A stretch of DNA of 64,000 nt from Daphnia carinata (GCF_022539665.2 NC_081331.1:13982638-14046637); one strand, 5' to 3'; counted from the first letter of the stretch, positions 11,850-23,172 are shown. A program made the numbers and translations. Notes: generated from the sequence alone by a model not told the origin.

Positions 11850-12700
11850 ACTATTGGCGTCTGGTCTACAGTCATGTGATCAAAACAAATTGCTCCGCTC
11901 GCTTTGTACAATTTCAAATGTCCCTCTCTTTTTTATTAGGAAATAAAGAAAAATTTACTTGCGTAAAAAGCAATTCTATTCTCTAGTTGCAATCAAAAGT
12001 GAATGGCAAACACGAAAGAAAACAGGAAACAACGACACAATTTTTAGAAAGATGAAAATGCTTTTTGTGTTGGCTATCTTACAACAAAAAGAAAATTCAT
12101 AATAGTTTTTTTTTTCTTTTCTGCTATCGGGACTGAAACGGTAAGCCATCACGTTAATAAAAAAAAACAGTTGCTCATAAAAAGAACAGTGTAGCTCTTA
12201 CTGTGTTGCATAAATTTGCTACAAAACATTGGAATGAAAAATTAAATCTCAATAATTTTATAGCGGAATAAATCCACCATTCCATGGAGAGATCCATGAT
12301 AGTCTGTTTCAAACCAGAATATTTCATCTCAATACAACCGATTCAATATGCCATTGCAATTATGAGCGAGCATGTTGCGATTTCCGGCTTTTATTTCTAA
12401 TGCTTTCCTTATGCTATATCAGTTTGATACCACAAAAAACGGAATGGCAACAACGATGTACGAGAGCTGGAAGCTACGCTAAAATGAAAATATGCCATTT
12501 AAAAAGCTGTTACCACCATCGATGAGACAAGACTGTGAGTGACCACATGTGGCTATGGGCTATATGCCAAACCCTTTTCGTGAAAGGACCACCCACTCAC
12601 GACATATTTCTGTACGCCTCCATACTACAGCGTCTTCTCCCGTATTCGAGATGGGAACTGGAAACCCCCCGGGGAAGCATTGGGATCCATATCATTTGCT
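11850..12700. other. Class b-to-c spacer, no gene seen
   Basis: Holds the 3' flank of CP3 and AT-rich sequence with poly-A and poly-T runs. No coding exon recognised. Confidence 0.5.
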
Positions 12701-12753
12701 GAGAAAGTGGGCAGACCCTTACGTTTACCACATCGTGCCGCTGAAGATAAAAG
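12701..12753 (+). promoter_or_regulatory. Promoter of CP4
   Basis: GAGAAAGTGGGCAGACCCTT at 12701-12720 resembles the class b box. A weak TATA (GATAAAAG) lies at 12746-12753, the only array TATA box starting with G. Confidence 0.5.
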
Positions 12754-12835
12754 ATGCTCAGCAGCACAACCATCAACGCACTTCTCTCGCAACTGTTTTC
12801 TGAACAACAACGCAGCATCACAATTTCTTGAGAAA

Positions 12836-13369
12836 ATGAAATTCGTAAGTTCCCATATAGAATTATGCATCAGAAAAATTTATATTTTCTTTATTTAATT
12901 ACTCTTACTTCATTGGTGGGATCACAGATTGTCGCTCTCGCTTTCTTGGCCGTGGCTTTGGCTGCACCACAAGGTGATAAGAAGCCCATTGAGATTATTT
13001 CATCCAACAGTGAAATGAACGCCGATGGCAGCTACTCTTTCAAGTAAGTCCGTTGTGTAATCGAGGTACAATTATAATTTTTGGATTGGGATTCAAATGT
13101 CAATAATCTTCAGCTTCGAGAGCGCTGATGGCACAAAAGTGTCAGAGAGTGGCAACCAGAAGAAAGTCGGACCCAAGGATGAAGATATTGGAACTGTCTC
13201 CAAAGGATCTTACTCTTACCTCTCTCCCGATGGTGTCACTCTCACCGTCAATTGGGTTGCCGATGAGAACGGATTCCAGGCCACCGGTGACCACTTGCCC
13301 ACTCCGCCACCGATGCCCGCTCACGTCGTCAAGCTCCTCGCCGACTTGAAAGCCGCCGGTGCTCTGTAA
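12836..13369 (+). CDS. CP4: RR-1 cuticle protein, class c position
   Basis: Exons 12836-12844, 12928-13043 and 13114-13369 give 126 residues. Class c marks are the SYSFN junction, the Lys pair in GNQKKVGPKDED, and the 3' flank with AATAAA at 13468-13473. The core is unusual: LSPDGVTLT replaces TSPDGVVIT and MPAHVV replaces MPEHVV. CP11, a class b gene 10 kb away, has the same core, which suggests a shared converted tract. It ends AAGAL, unique in the array. Confidence 0.94.
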
Positions 13370-14341
13370 ATCTGTGCATATATCCCCCATCAACTTGAAG
13401 CCACTCGAAAAAATGTTTAGAATATGTTGCCACTTTGTAAAGTCCAATGTAATTATTCCTTTTTTTAAATAAAGAAAAAAAATTTTCAATTTAAACTGTT
13501 TTCTTATTACTGCTAGAAGACAAATGATTCCTGGGCAATCGTTTTCAACTATTACTAGAATTAAGCTAAAGGAAATGAGTGCTATCCGCATTTTCTCATT
13601 TCTGTTTTATTTTTAAATAATCTTAATTAAGGAGATCATTTTATTATGAAATTAACATTTAGTGGGATCATAATGGGTTGGATTTCATCTAAATCTATGT
13701 GAAAATTTCAAGTCCGGTGTTTTTCACGAAAAATATGGGATTAAAAAATAAGCCCGACAAAATAAGCCAAACAAATTAAGCCCGACTTTTTCACATTTTT
13801 CATTGTTTTTTCAAAAATCGAAGTATAGTTATAAAAACACTTTACCTAGATAGAACATTTCACAAGAATCAAGAAAGTTGATTTCGTTTTTGAACAAGAC
13901 AGATAGTTTTTTAGTTATATGAATTCAAAATGGTTTTGGCGAAAGCACTTTGACCCGTTTTGTAAAAAAATATTCATAATTGACGCATAGCTAATTACAC
14001 ATCCTGAATTTCCATTTCATATTGGTTTTAGCAGCAGGTTTGATTGACTTCCAAACCAAAATTGTTGTCTGGCTTCTTTCGTTAATGGGAACGGGGACGG
14101 GGGTGGTTTCAAGCTCGGTTTCTAAGTGGGTGGTTTCCTAAGTAATAGAAGGTGGATTATCATTCACTGAATTGCCGTATCTCAATAAAAATTACTGAAT
14201 TCAATAGTAAATCAGAGAACGGGTATTTTCTATCCAAAAATTTGGGTCAAATTGGATCCTTATGTCATCGTCCGAAGTTTCTGATTGAAAATCGGCATCG
14301 CAGGGAGACGTTGGGAGAGTCAATTCTTACTCTTAAGAGAA
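13370..14341. other. Class c-to-a spacer with AAGCCCGAC element
   Basis: Holds the CP4 3' flank, TAAGCCCGAC repeats at 13749-13786 and about 300 AT-rich bases of the attached repeat body. This is the full-length form of the spacer later copied with the b-c-a triplets. Confidence 0.65.
13749..13786 (+). repeat. AAGCCCGAC subrepeats downstream of CP4
   Basis: Three units, the middle one decayed (AAGCCAAAC). This copy is closest to the inverted set at 4682-4719. Confidence 0.8.
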
Positions 14342-14384
14342 GGGAACGACCCTCAGCTTTCAGATCGAGTGGGGTACATATAAG
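14342..14384 (+). promoter_or_regulatory. Class a promoter of CP5
   Basis: GGGAACGACCCTCAG box and CTTTCAG at 14342-14363, then CATATAAG with TATAAG at 14379-14384. ATCAGCACA follows about 25 nt later, near the expected start site. Confidence 0.75.
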
Positions 14385-14465
14385 AAGAACCTGACGACAA
14401 CCATCAGCACAATCCTCTCACAGCCTTCTCCAGAAGAACAACAGGATAATCCAAAACTCGCAAAA

Positions 14466-14995
14466 ATGAAATTCGTAAGTCTTTCCTACAGCCGATTTTT
14501 GTTACATGTTCATACTTTTTAATCGCATTCATTCTGGCATTCAAATAGATCATCGCTCTCGCTTTCTTGGCTGTCGCCATTGCCGCACCGCAAGGAGACA
14601 AGAAACCTATTGAAATTATCTCATCCAATAGCGAAATGAATGCCGATGGAAGCTATTCCTTTGCGTAAGTTAATCCTTCAATTGCTGATAATTTACAATT
14701 TTTTATTACACCAAGAATGACCTCATCTTGGTGTCACAGCTTTGAGAGTGCTGATGGCACCAAGATCCAGGAGAGCGGATCCCAGAAGCAAGTTGGACCT
14801 AAACCCGAAGACATCGGCACCGTCTCCAAGGGATCTTACTCCTACACCTCTCCCGATGGCGTCGTCATCACTGTCAACTGGGTTGCTGATGAGAACGGTT
14901 TCCAGGCCACCGGTGATCATTTGCCCACTCCTCCCCCGATGCCCGAGCACGTCGTCAAGCTCCTCGCCGACTTGAAGGCCGCCGGTGTTCTGTAA
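14466..14995 (+). CDS. CP5: RR-1 cuticle protein, class a
   Basis: Exons 14466-14474, 14549-14664 and 14740-14995 give 126 residues. The signal peptide MKFIIALAFLAVAIA is the class a form, and exon 2 ends SYSFA. Exon 3 is almost base-identical to that of CP1 over the domain core (KIQESGSQ here, KVQESGSQ in CP1), although promoter and introns differ. It ends KLLADLKAAGVL and closes the first triplet. Confidence 0.95.
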
Positions 14996-15903
14996 ACTGA
15001 ACACATCATCCTTGCTCAAATGTTATTAAATGAAATGACTTGGTTCGCTTTGTATAATTTCAGTGACAAAATACTCCCCTCTTTTTCTTGTGATGACGAA
15101 ATACAAACAAATTTACTTCTGTAAAAAATAGTATTCATCTTCGTCCGTCGCGTTAAGTAAACTTTCCCTTTCCGAATGACAAAGGCCACAAAAGAATGAA
15201 AATACTTTTGCGTTTGGACTGCCCTTTTGAAAAACAAACAATTTCCCCAAGATATTCTGCAGACATACTTTAAGAATGGCATTTGAAAAAGATGCGCTAA
15301 TAAGCAGAAAATTAGACTCTTGAATGAAATGTGTTTATTCAGGTGAAGTTTCAAGCCAGAAATTGTTGTCTATACTGTAGGCGGTTATTAGCAATGCATG
15401 ACGATGAAATGCGGAAATTGTGTTTTCTAAATCTCCTAGTCAACTTCATCAGCCATCGCATAATTTAGGTAGCATTACAATAGACATACCTAACTACACT
15501 GACATATCAATCATATATAATGGATCCATCAACAACAGAATAAACTTTCCTCGTTCGTTAAAACGATTAAAAAATTGGAATAACTTCTATCTTGCGGGCA
15601 CAGATAACGAAGTTTTTGCTAAATACTCATCAAATGTTTTCCTGTAAATAAAGGGAAGGTGCCTTTTATCAGAAAGGACATTATTTTTTTCCCCGAATTT
15701 TCAGGTAACGATTTTGTGATGGGTGATAGTCTGCGGTGGCTTCGTGCCAACCACTTTCGTTGGCATGGGACTATTCACTCAAAAGAATCTTCTTTTGACT
15801 TTTTAAGGAATGCGAAACGTGGAAAAGATGCTCTCACTTCCTTTCGCTTTGAGATGGTTAGCAGAATGTTGCATGTAACCAACGCTATCCCAGTTTCTCA
15901 GTT
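14996..15903. other. Class a-to-b spacer, no gene seen
   Basis: Unlike the later a-to-b spacers it lacks the GCGGGGGCTC module. Short open frames at 15420-15913 have no family features. Confidence 0.5.
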
Positions 15904-15953
15904 CAGAAAGTGAGAAGACCTTCGACTTTCAAAGTACCCGAGGAATATAAAAG
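15904..15953 (+). promoter_or_regulatory. Class b-like promoter of CP6
   Basis: CAGAAAGTGAGAAGACCTTC box at 15904-15923 and TATAAAAG at 15946-15953. The half-site reads CCTTCGA rather than CCTTGA. Confidence 0.65.
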
Positions 15954-16034
15954 CCGCTTAAAGACGGCACTATCAACACACTTCTTTCTCAACTGTATTC
16001 AGAAGAGCAACAGAACAACTGAAACTCCCACAGA

Positions 16035-16559
16035 ATGAAATTCGTATGTTGTCATGTCTATTCGAGTCATTTTTCCCATTCTAATTTCTTAATCGCTTGT
16101 CTTCGCATGACGCTATCCAGATCATCGCTCTCGCTTTCTTGGCCGTCGCCATTGCCGCACCGCAAGGAGACAAGAAGCCAATTGAAATCATCTCATCCAA
16201 CAGTGAAATGAACGCCGATGGCAGTTACTCGTTTGCGTAAGTTAGAATGTCAAGCATTCATTCACGTTTTCTTACACTGAGAACAAACATTTTCATTCTA
16301 CAGTTTCGAGAGTGAGGACGGTACTAAAGTGCAGGAAAGCGGCAGCCAGAAACAAGTCGGACCTAAACCCGAAGACATTGGAACCGTCTCTAAAGGATCT
16401 TATTCTTACACCAGCCCCGACGGCGTCGTCATCACTGTCAACTGGGTTGCTGATGAGAACGGTTTCCAGGCTACCGGTGATCATTTGCCTACACCTCCTC
16501 CGATGCCCGCCCATGTCGTCAAACTATTGGCCGATCTGAAAGCTGCTGGTCTTCTGTAA
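16035..16559 (+). CDS. CP6: RR-1 cuticle protein, class b position with a-type signal peptide
   Basis: Exons 16035-16043, 16121-16236 and 16304-16559 give 126 residues. Promoter and 3' flank (GCTTTGTACAAGTTTCGC and onward) are class b, but exon 2 encodes MKFIIALAFLAVAIA without the extra Ser, as in class a. The intron 1 donor is GTATGT. Exon 3 opens FESEDGTKVQESG. A 90-base tract over the core and MPAHVV is identical to CP7. Read as a b gene that received an a-type exon 2. Confidence 0.94.
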
Positions 16560-17448
16560 ATTTGCTCCCGTATTGTCTACACACACGTGATACATGCTCT
16601 GTTCGCTTTGTACAAGTTTCGCGTTGTTGTTCCTCCTGCTCTTCTCGTGAAAAATACAGCCAATTGCGTAAAGTTCTCTCGTTAATTTCTAAGAGGTCAG
16701 GCAATTTTTACGTCTGGGAAAACAGAACGAGCACTAGTGAAAAATTTCATGCGGCTTTCCCCGAAAATTAAGTATAAATCCAACAAAATCATTTTCTCAT
16801 TCTTTTTTTTTTCTAAATAAAGATATTGACACAGAGGTTTCTGAGGGTGTTCCTCCAAAAATTTCCTTTTGTGATAAATCGGTAATTAAAGATATTGTGA
16901 TAATAGCATCTCTGAAAAGTTGCTCCTTTCGGGTTTCCATAAGCCAAAAACGTACGAAAAGAGGTAGAAGATGTAACTCCGCAACGAGCCGGAAACATTG
17001 ACGGTGGGATTTGCACTTCTTTCGTTTTAACCTTCACCAACTATACCGAATGATATTTTTAAAATCTCATTCCTGATTTACTCGATTATCAAGATCCATC
17101 CGATTTCGGTTGGAGCATTCAGAGGGTCTTTTAATTCCGTACATGATGTGTTTAGATAAGAAAAAGAATAGCAGCTGTCACTCCACAAACTCCAGATATG
17201 TGAAGCAATTATGTTCAATAAAGATTTCCAACCCAGACTCACGAAAGGCGGGTGAGGTTTGTTACGTCTTCGTAGATTTTTCGTCGGTGGAAAGCCCGTT
17301 TCCATGGAACCTCTCGTTTCAGATACGCAATAATCGTGTGCTGTCCCAGAGATTTTAAGAAAGGATACGAAAGGCTCTGTGAAAATATTTGCATCGACGT
17401 CAATAGTTCCCAAAAGAGCACACCCTGCGCATGGGAAGAAAGGACGGG
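16560..17448. other. Class b-to-c spacer, no gene seen
   Basis: Class b 3' flank on the left. On the right is the far upstream region of CP7, related to that of CP12 and CP15 (GGAACCTCTC, then ATACGCAATAATCGTG and AGGAAACGAAAGCCTC-like motifs). Confidence 0.5.
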
Positions 17449-17456
17449 TATAAAAG
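17449..17456 (+). promoter_or_regulatory. TATA box of CP7 (class c)
   Basis: TATAAAAG. Upstream, GCATCGACGTCAATAG is a diverged form of the GGCATCGATATCCA box of later class c genes. ATCATCACACATCC follows about 26 nt downstream. Confidence 0.7.
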
Positions 17457-17536
17457 ACGGCCAGCATGTCCGACTATCATCACACATCCTCCTCAACAGT
17501 CTTCAGACAAGGATCTAAACAACCAAATTTACCAGA

Positions 17537-18050
17537 ATGAAATTCGTGAGTGATTACTTGAATTTCAGTTTCCTTTCTCTTTTCATTCTTTAGTTTATTA
17601 CCTTTGTTATTTCATAACAGATTATCGCCCTCGCTTTCTTGGCCGTGGCTTTGGCTGCACCGCAAGGTGACAAGAAACCCATTGAAATTATTTCATCCAA
17701 CAGCGAAATGAATGCTGATGGCAGCTACTCCTTCAAGTAAGGTCATTTGCAGTACATTTTGTGACTGGATTTTAAATCTCGCAAACTCTTGCAGTTTCGA
17801 GAGCGCTGATGGCACAAAAGTGTCAGAGAGCGGCAACCAGAAGAAAGTCGGACCCAAGGCAGAGGATATTGGCACCGTTTCCAAGGGATCTTACTCGTAC
17901 ACTTCTCCGGACGGTGTCGTCATCACTGTCAACTGGGTTGCTGATGAGAACGGTTTCCAGGCTACCGGTGATCATTTGCCTACACCTCCTCCGATGCCCG
18001 CCCATGTCGTGAAGATGTTGGCCGACTTGAAGGCTGCCGGTCTTCTGTAA
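17537..18050 (+). CDS. CP7: RR-1 cuticle protein, class c
   Basis: Exons 17537-17545, 17621-17736 and 17795-18050 give 126 residues. Signal peptide MKFIIALAFLAVALA, junction SYSFN and GNQKKVGPKAED, with Ala where other class c genes have Asp. The core is encoded by TACTCGTACACTTCTCCGG, a codon choice found elsewhere only in CP15. It carries MPAHVVKMLADLKAAGLL. Middle gene of the second triplet (CP6, CP7, CP8). Confidence 0.95.
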
Positions 18051-19090
18051 GCCCGTGCATATATCACCCGTCAACTTGTAGCCATAGAACAAAAATTTTG
18101 AATCCGTTTACGCTTTGTAAAGTCCACTGTAATTATTCCTCTTTTTTTGTCATGAAAAAAATACAGAAACATATTTCCCATTTTATTGTTTTCCTGCGGC
18201 GATTGAAAGACAAATGACTTTTGGCTGGCTATTGGTTTCATGAGTGGCTACAGGTTGCCAAAGTTAAGGCATTCGGAAGGCCGTTATCCATTTGTCGGAC
18301 CAGATAGCCGAGTGTACTAATGCCTATTTCTGTACTGGATTCACGAGGATGTTTGAGCATTTAAAAAATTGATTGGAAAACTACTTGAAAAATTCCTTGT
18401 CGAAAGGAGCTAGACAGTACAGATTCACTGGTTCATAAACTTGAAAACCATCGAAAATGGAATAGTTAAACTTCTGTATACAATAAGTTCATGTAAATCT
18501 AGTTTCATCACTTACAGGCATTCCCTATTTCGCGTTGAATTACGAATTGTGTATCACAGGGAAGCGGAAACTTCTATTTGTTTTAAAGGGAACGTTTTGG
18601 CCGGCCAAAGGACCGAAAAGGCCCAACGTGGGTATCACAGGGAAGCGGAAACTTCTATTTGTTTTAAAGGGAACGTTTCCTATCAATACATCAGCATAAT
18701 CGATGCTTATCAAAAGAGTCACATACATCCGAAGGAAGTATTCGTCAAACGAATTTCTAGCATTCTGAATGGATATTCTAAAGTTAGAAAAATTTCTAAT
18801 ATGGTATGTAATAGCCCCTGGTTGCTATTACAAACTAGCAGAAAGTGGTAAACACAAAATATAAAAAAAAGGAAGCTGTAGTTTCCATTCCTAACATGTT
18901 CGTGAATTGGACAGTTGATGCCTGTTGCGCTTCTGCTTAGAACTTTCACCTGAAATGGCACTCGTTCAAAGCCATTCGTGTACCTTTCTGATTAGTAATC
19001 GCACAACAGTGAAATGCCATCGTCCGAGGGTTTCGAGTGGGAATCGGTATCGGGGGAGACTGCAGAACATCAATTCCTCCTCGTAAGAGA
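18051..19090. other. Class c-to-a spacer without the AAGCCCGAC element
   Basis: Class c 3' flank, then sequence that recurs in diverged form downstream of CP9, CP17 and CP25 (GAAAGACAAA, a GGCTGGC-like run, AAGGCATT). It contains the 47-bp direct repeat at 18551-18678. No gene recognised. Confidence 0.6.
18551..18678 (+). repeat. 47-bp perfect direct repeat
   Basis: Copies at 18551-18597 and 18632-18678 begin GTATCACAGGGAAGCGG and end GGGAACGTTT. They are separated by 34 bases containing GGCCGGCC. No other copy in the window. Confidence 0.9.
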
Positions 19091-19136
19091 AAGGAACGAC
19101 CCTCAGCTTTCAAATCGTGTGCGGTACATATAAAAA
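19091..19136 (+). promoter_or_regulatory. Class a promoter of CP8
   Basis: AAGGAACGACCCTCAG box at 19091-19106 and TATAAAAA at 19129-19136, where other class a genes have TATAAG. Confidence 0.7.
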
Positions 19137-19216
19137 GAACCTGCCGACAACAATGATCACAATCCTCCCTCAACCTTCTCCAGAAGAACAGCAGGATAAT
19201 CCAAAACTCGCAAAAA

Positions 19217-19740
19217 ATGAAATTCGTAAGTCTTTCCTACAGCTGATTTCTTTTACTTCTTCGTACTTTCCAACCTCATTCATTCTGGCGTTTAAATAGA
19301 TCATCGCTCTCGCTTTCTTGGCTGTCGCCATTGCCGCACCGCAGGGAGACAAGAAACCTATTGAGATTATTTCATCCAACAGTGAAATGAACGCTGATGG
19401 AAGCTACTCCTTCGAGTAAGTTAAACTACTCATTGTTGCACCTCTTTTTTGCTGGGAAAGATCAACTTTTATTTATTTACACAGTTTTGTGAGCGCTGAT
19501 GGCACAAAAGTGTCAGAGAGCGGCAACCAGAAACAAGTTGGACCTAAGCCCGAAGATATCGGAACTGTCTCGAAAGGATCTTACTCTTTCACTACACCCG
19601 ACGGTGTTGTCCTCACCGTCAACTGGGTTGCCGATGAGAACGGATTCCAGGCCACCGGTGATCACTTGCCCACTCCTCCTCCCATGCCGGAGCACGTCGT
19701 GAAGATGTTGGCTGATCTGAAGGCTGCCGGTCTCCTGTAA
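19217..19740 (+). CDS. CP8: RR-1 cuticle protein, class a
   Basis: Exons 19217-19225, 19300-19415 and 19485-19740 give 126 residues. Signal peptide MKFIIALAFLAVAIA. Exon 2 ends SYSFD and exon 3 opens FVSADG, so Val replaces the usual Glu at position 44, a mark shared by later class a genes. The core is the Phe version, YSFTTPDGVVLT. It ends KMLADLKAAGLL. The 3' flank is class a. Confidence 0.95.
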
Positions 19741-20590
19741 ACCCGTGCATGTATATTATCCGATCACATGTTGCCACTCAATCAAAATCAAATTGTTCCG
19801 GTCACTTTGTACATTTTAAACGGCAATGTTCCCTTTTCTTCTGGGAGTAAAATACATAACAAACGTCTAGTTCCGTAAAACCGATTTGCTTTTCGTTATT
19901 AAATCAACCAACATGTTACAGCTACTTGCAAATGAATCAATCAACAATACAAGTTTAATGTGCTGTAATAAATGCACAATCCATCTTCCGCAGACTGTTT
20001 GTTCGTGATTAATTTTCATTTTCAAGGTAATGTCCCCCAACTTCCGCTTTTTATGCAAACTCGAAGATAGATGATACAACGAGATGCACGTCTACTTTGG
20101 ATTAACGTTTTCATTTAAATAGTGTTATGGGCATAACTGAAGTACGCAAGTCAATTCGTTTACTAGCACTATTACAGAAAATATGCCCTGCACATCAAAT
20201 GTGTCGATTCTTATTAAGATTTCATGCTCTTAAACTTTCTATAAGGACATGCGTGACTGTAACCCCGTGACTGTAACCCCCCCTGTTAATTAAAGCTGCA
20301 GAATGAAATAATGAATGCGGTCTAATAAGAAAAACCTACTGCGAACGAAAACACATTTCTTTACTCACTTTTACTCCGTATACAAGCTTCCATCGACATT
20401 GCTGACATTTTGCGGGGGCTCTAAACTGACCGCAGAGAGGTGCGTCTAATGGCTCCGCGCCAACTTATTTCGGTGAACGTTCACCAACTCCCCGTTGCGC
20501 GGACTGAATTTCGGAACACTAGCCTTTTCTTTTTCCATTTCTATCAAAGGCGAATTCTTGTAGGGAATCACAGGAATCGATGCGTTCATC
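19741..20590. other. Class a-to-b spacer
   Basis: Class a 3' flank, a short 14-bp tandem duplication (CCCGTGACTGTAAC) at about 20256-20280, and the GCGGGGGCTC module near 20411. No gene. Confidence 0.55.
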
Positions 20591-20639
20591 CAGAAAGTGG
20601 AAAGGCCCTTGACTTTCAGAACGCGGACGAATATAAAAG
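20591..20639 (+). promoter_or_regulatory. Class b promoter of CP9
   Basis: GTGGAAAGGCCCTTGA box within 20591-20619 and TATAAAAG at 20632-20639. Confidence 0.7.
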
Positions 20640-20719
20640 ATTGCTGATGCTGGAAAGATCATCACATTTCTTTCTCAGCTGTCCTCAGAAGAGCAACAGA
20701 ATCCCAACACTTGTCAAAA

Positions 20720-21243
20720 ATGAAACTGGTACGAGTAAAGTCTCAAATAATCTTTAATTCTTTTACTTTCATTTGTGTATTCCCTTCGTTCTACGACAGT
20801 CGGTCGTCGCTTTCGCTTTCTTGGCCGTCGCTTTTGCTGCGCCTCAAGGAGACAAGAAGCCCATTGAGATTATTTCATCTAACAGCGAAGCAAATGCTGA
20901 TGGAAGCTATTCTTTTGCGTAAGTTATTTCTTCTCTATTTTGGGATTTGTGTATTTAATCCACAATGGATACCAATTACGTCTACAGATTCGAGAGTGCC
21001 GATGGCACGAAAGTGTCAGAGAGCGGCAGCCAAAAGCAAGTCGGACCTAAACCCGAAGATATCGGAACCGTCTCTAAAGGATCTTATTCTTTCACTACTC
21101 CCGATGGTGTCGTCCTCACGGTCAACTGGGTCGCTGATGAGAACGGATTCCAGGCCACTGGTGATCATTTGCCAACTCCTCCTCCCATGCCCGAGCATGT
21201 CGTGAAGATGTTGGCCGATCTCAAAGCTGCTGGTCTTCTGTAA
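20720..21243 (+). CDS. CP9: RR-1 cuticle protein, class b front on class c-like tail
   Basis: Exons 20720-20728, 20800-20918 and 20988-21243 give 127 residues. The signal peptide MKLSVVAFAFLAVAFA is unique (SVVAF for SIVAL). Exon 3 (KVSESGSQKQVG, YSFTTPDGVVLT, ending KMLADLKAAGLL) is identical in protein to CP17 and CP25. The 3' flank and downstream spacer resemble those of CP7 (class c), which explains why CP9 is followed directly by a class a gene. The left edge of the 12-kb duplication lies in its intron 2. Confidence 0.94.
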
Positions 21244-22087
21244 ATCTGTCTATACATTACTCATCATTTTGACGCCGTACAACCGAGATTTTGGATCCGT
21301 CTTCATTTTGTAAAAATTCAATTGTTTCCCCTTATTTCCGCCTAGACAAAATACAGAGAAATTTTTTCATTTAAAATGTTTTCGTATTATATTAACTGAA
21401 AGACAAACGATTCATACGTGCCAGGCCATTCTACGAGTGATTAGGCTGGCAACGTTAAAATTAAGGCATTTGGAGTGCCGCCTGCCATTCGTCAAAGAAA
21501 ATAGCTGAAAATACTATATTGTGCGTTTCTATACTGTGTTATAATGAGGATAAGGTATCATTTATAAAGGGAATATTGGATGCCCCTCTTTCCGAGAGAC
21601 GTACAACAATACGCTTTTTTTTCAGTTCAAAAACTTGAGTCGAGTAAAGAGTTAAACAGCTTTATTGCCACAAGGAAATCTTGCTGAACAAACACCGCCC
21701 TGAGAAGTTTTAATAAATGAAATGTCGTCCATTTCAAATAAATCTTTCCAAGTTTGAAACATTTCCAACGCGTCCCCGGTTGTCGTTGCAAAGTAGTAGA
21801 ATCAGTATCATTTTCTTCGGAATTATAATACGATATTATAAGTGATGAAAATAAAATGTTACAATGCTGCACTTCACTCGTTTCAAACATTACCATGATT
21901 GGGACCGTTGGTGGCTATCGTGCTTTTACTCAACTTTCACTCGAAGAGACATCCATTCGAAAGCATTCGCCTAGCTACCTTTCTGATGAGGAATCACAGA
22001 GTAATAGAATGCTACCGTCCGAAGTTTTTGAGTGGAAGTCGGATCGGGAGAAGACTTTGGGAGAGTCAATTCTTCCTCATAAGAGAA

Positions 22088-22129
22088 GGGAACGACCCTC
22101 AGGTTTCGGCTGTCTGGGGTACATATAAG
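22088..22129 (+). promoter_or_regulatory. Class a promoter of CP10
   Basis: GGGAACGACCCTCAGG box at 22088-22103 and TATAAG at 22124-22129. GGTTTC replaces GCTTTC, as in CP18 and CP26. Confidence 0.7.
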
Positions 22130-22210
22130 AAGAACCTACCGACAACCATCAGCACAATCCTCCCTCAACCTTCTCCAGAAGAACAACAGGATAATCCAAA
22201 ACTCGCAAAA

Positions 22211-22739
22211 ATGAAATTCGTAAGTCTTTCTTCAGCAGATTTCTATTACATGTTCATACTTTTAAGACGAATTCATTCTGGCATTCGAATAGATCATCGC
22301 TCTCGCTTTCTTGGCTGTTGCCATTGCTGCACCACAAGAAGACAAGAAGCCTATTGAAATTATCTCATCCAATAGCGAAATGAACGCCGATGGAAGCTAT
22401 TCTTTTTCGTAAGTTAACCCTTCAATAATAATAATTTACGACGACTTGTTACATTAGGAATGAATTTCATCTCCATGTCACAGTTTCGAGAGTGAGGATG
22501 GTACCAAGGTGTCGGAGAGCGGTAGCCAGAAGCAAGTCGGACCTAAGTCCGAAGACATTGGAACCGTCTCCAAAGGATCTTACTCTTACACTTCTCCCGA
22601 TGGTGTTGTCCTCACCGTCAATTGGGTCGCTGATGAAAATGGATTCCAAGCCACCGGTGATCATTTGCCTACTCCTCCACCCATGCCCGAGCACGTCGTG
22701 AAGATGTTGGCCGATCTGAAGGCTGCTGGTGTTCTGTAA
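22211..22739 (+). CDS. CP10: RR-1 cuticle protein, class a
   Basis: Exons 22211-22219, 22293-22408 and 22484-22739 give 126 residues. It reads PQEDKK at 17-22, the only gene without the Gly of PQGDKK, and otherwise matches CP18 and CP26 in protein. Exon 2 ends SYSFS, exon 3 opens FESEDG, and GPKSED replaces GPKPED. Core SYTSPDGVVLT, ending KMLADLKAAGVL. Confidence 0.95.
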
Positions 22740-23149
22740 ACCTGCACATATATTACTTATCAACATGTAAATCACACAACCAAAAACTAAATTGCTCCGA
22801 TCACTTTGTGCCACTCCAAAGGCTCCCAACTTTTTCTGGGAGTAAAATACATAATAAACGTCTAGTTCCGTAAAACCGATTCTCTTTTACTTATTACAAA
22901 AGCCAACAAATTGTTGCCATTTGTAAATGAAACAATAAAGACTTCTTACTTGCTGATTGATGTATGGCAATAAATCCAAGCCCATCATCCAAGGAATATG
23001 TTCTTTCGCGACCGACTTTCGCTTTGTGCGCAATGATACTATTTCCGCTTTTTACGCAGGCTTGATAGTGAACGAGATAATAAGGCAAACGTCCAATTGT
23101 GATTAACGTTTTCATTTTTGAATATGGCGTTGGTATGCAATAATAAAAC

Positions 23150-23172
23150 ATGCATATGCATATGCATAATAG
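23150..23172. repeat. TGCATA microsatellite
   Basis: A short CATGCATATGCAT run. The copies near 35181 and 47171 have one more 6-bp unit, so it changed length after the 12-kb duplication. Confidence 0.85.

Noticed and set aside
13142-13591. 149-codon minus-strand open frame over CP4, and similar antisense frames over most exon 3 copies
   Set aside because: They are shadows of the coding strand: they recur wherever exon 3 occurs and vary with its codon usage.
18441-18851. 136-codon frame containing the 47-bp repeat
   Set aside because: No homology features; its repeats follow from the DNA repeat, and it lies in an array spacer.
20711-21205. 164-codon plus-strand frame through CP9 introns (and similar frames at 32790 and 28171)
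   Set aside because: It runs in another frame or through introns with good donor and acceptor sites. The spliced model gives the conserved family protein.
21627-22128. Conserved open frames in the spacer after CP9, repeated near 33658 and 45648
   Set aside because: Conservation is explained by the 12-kb duplication. The frames have no domain features and are conserved no better than the surrounding non-coding bases.
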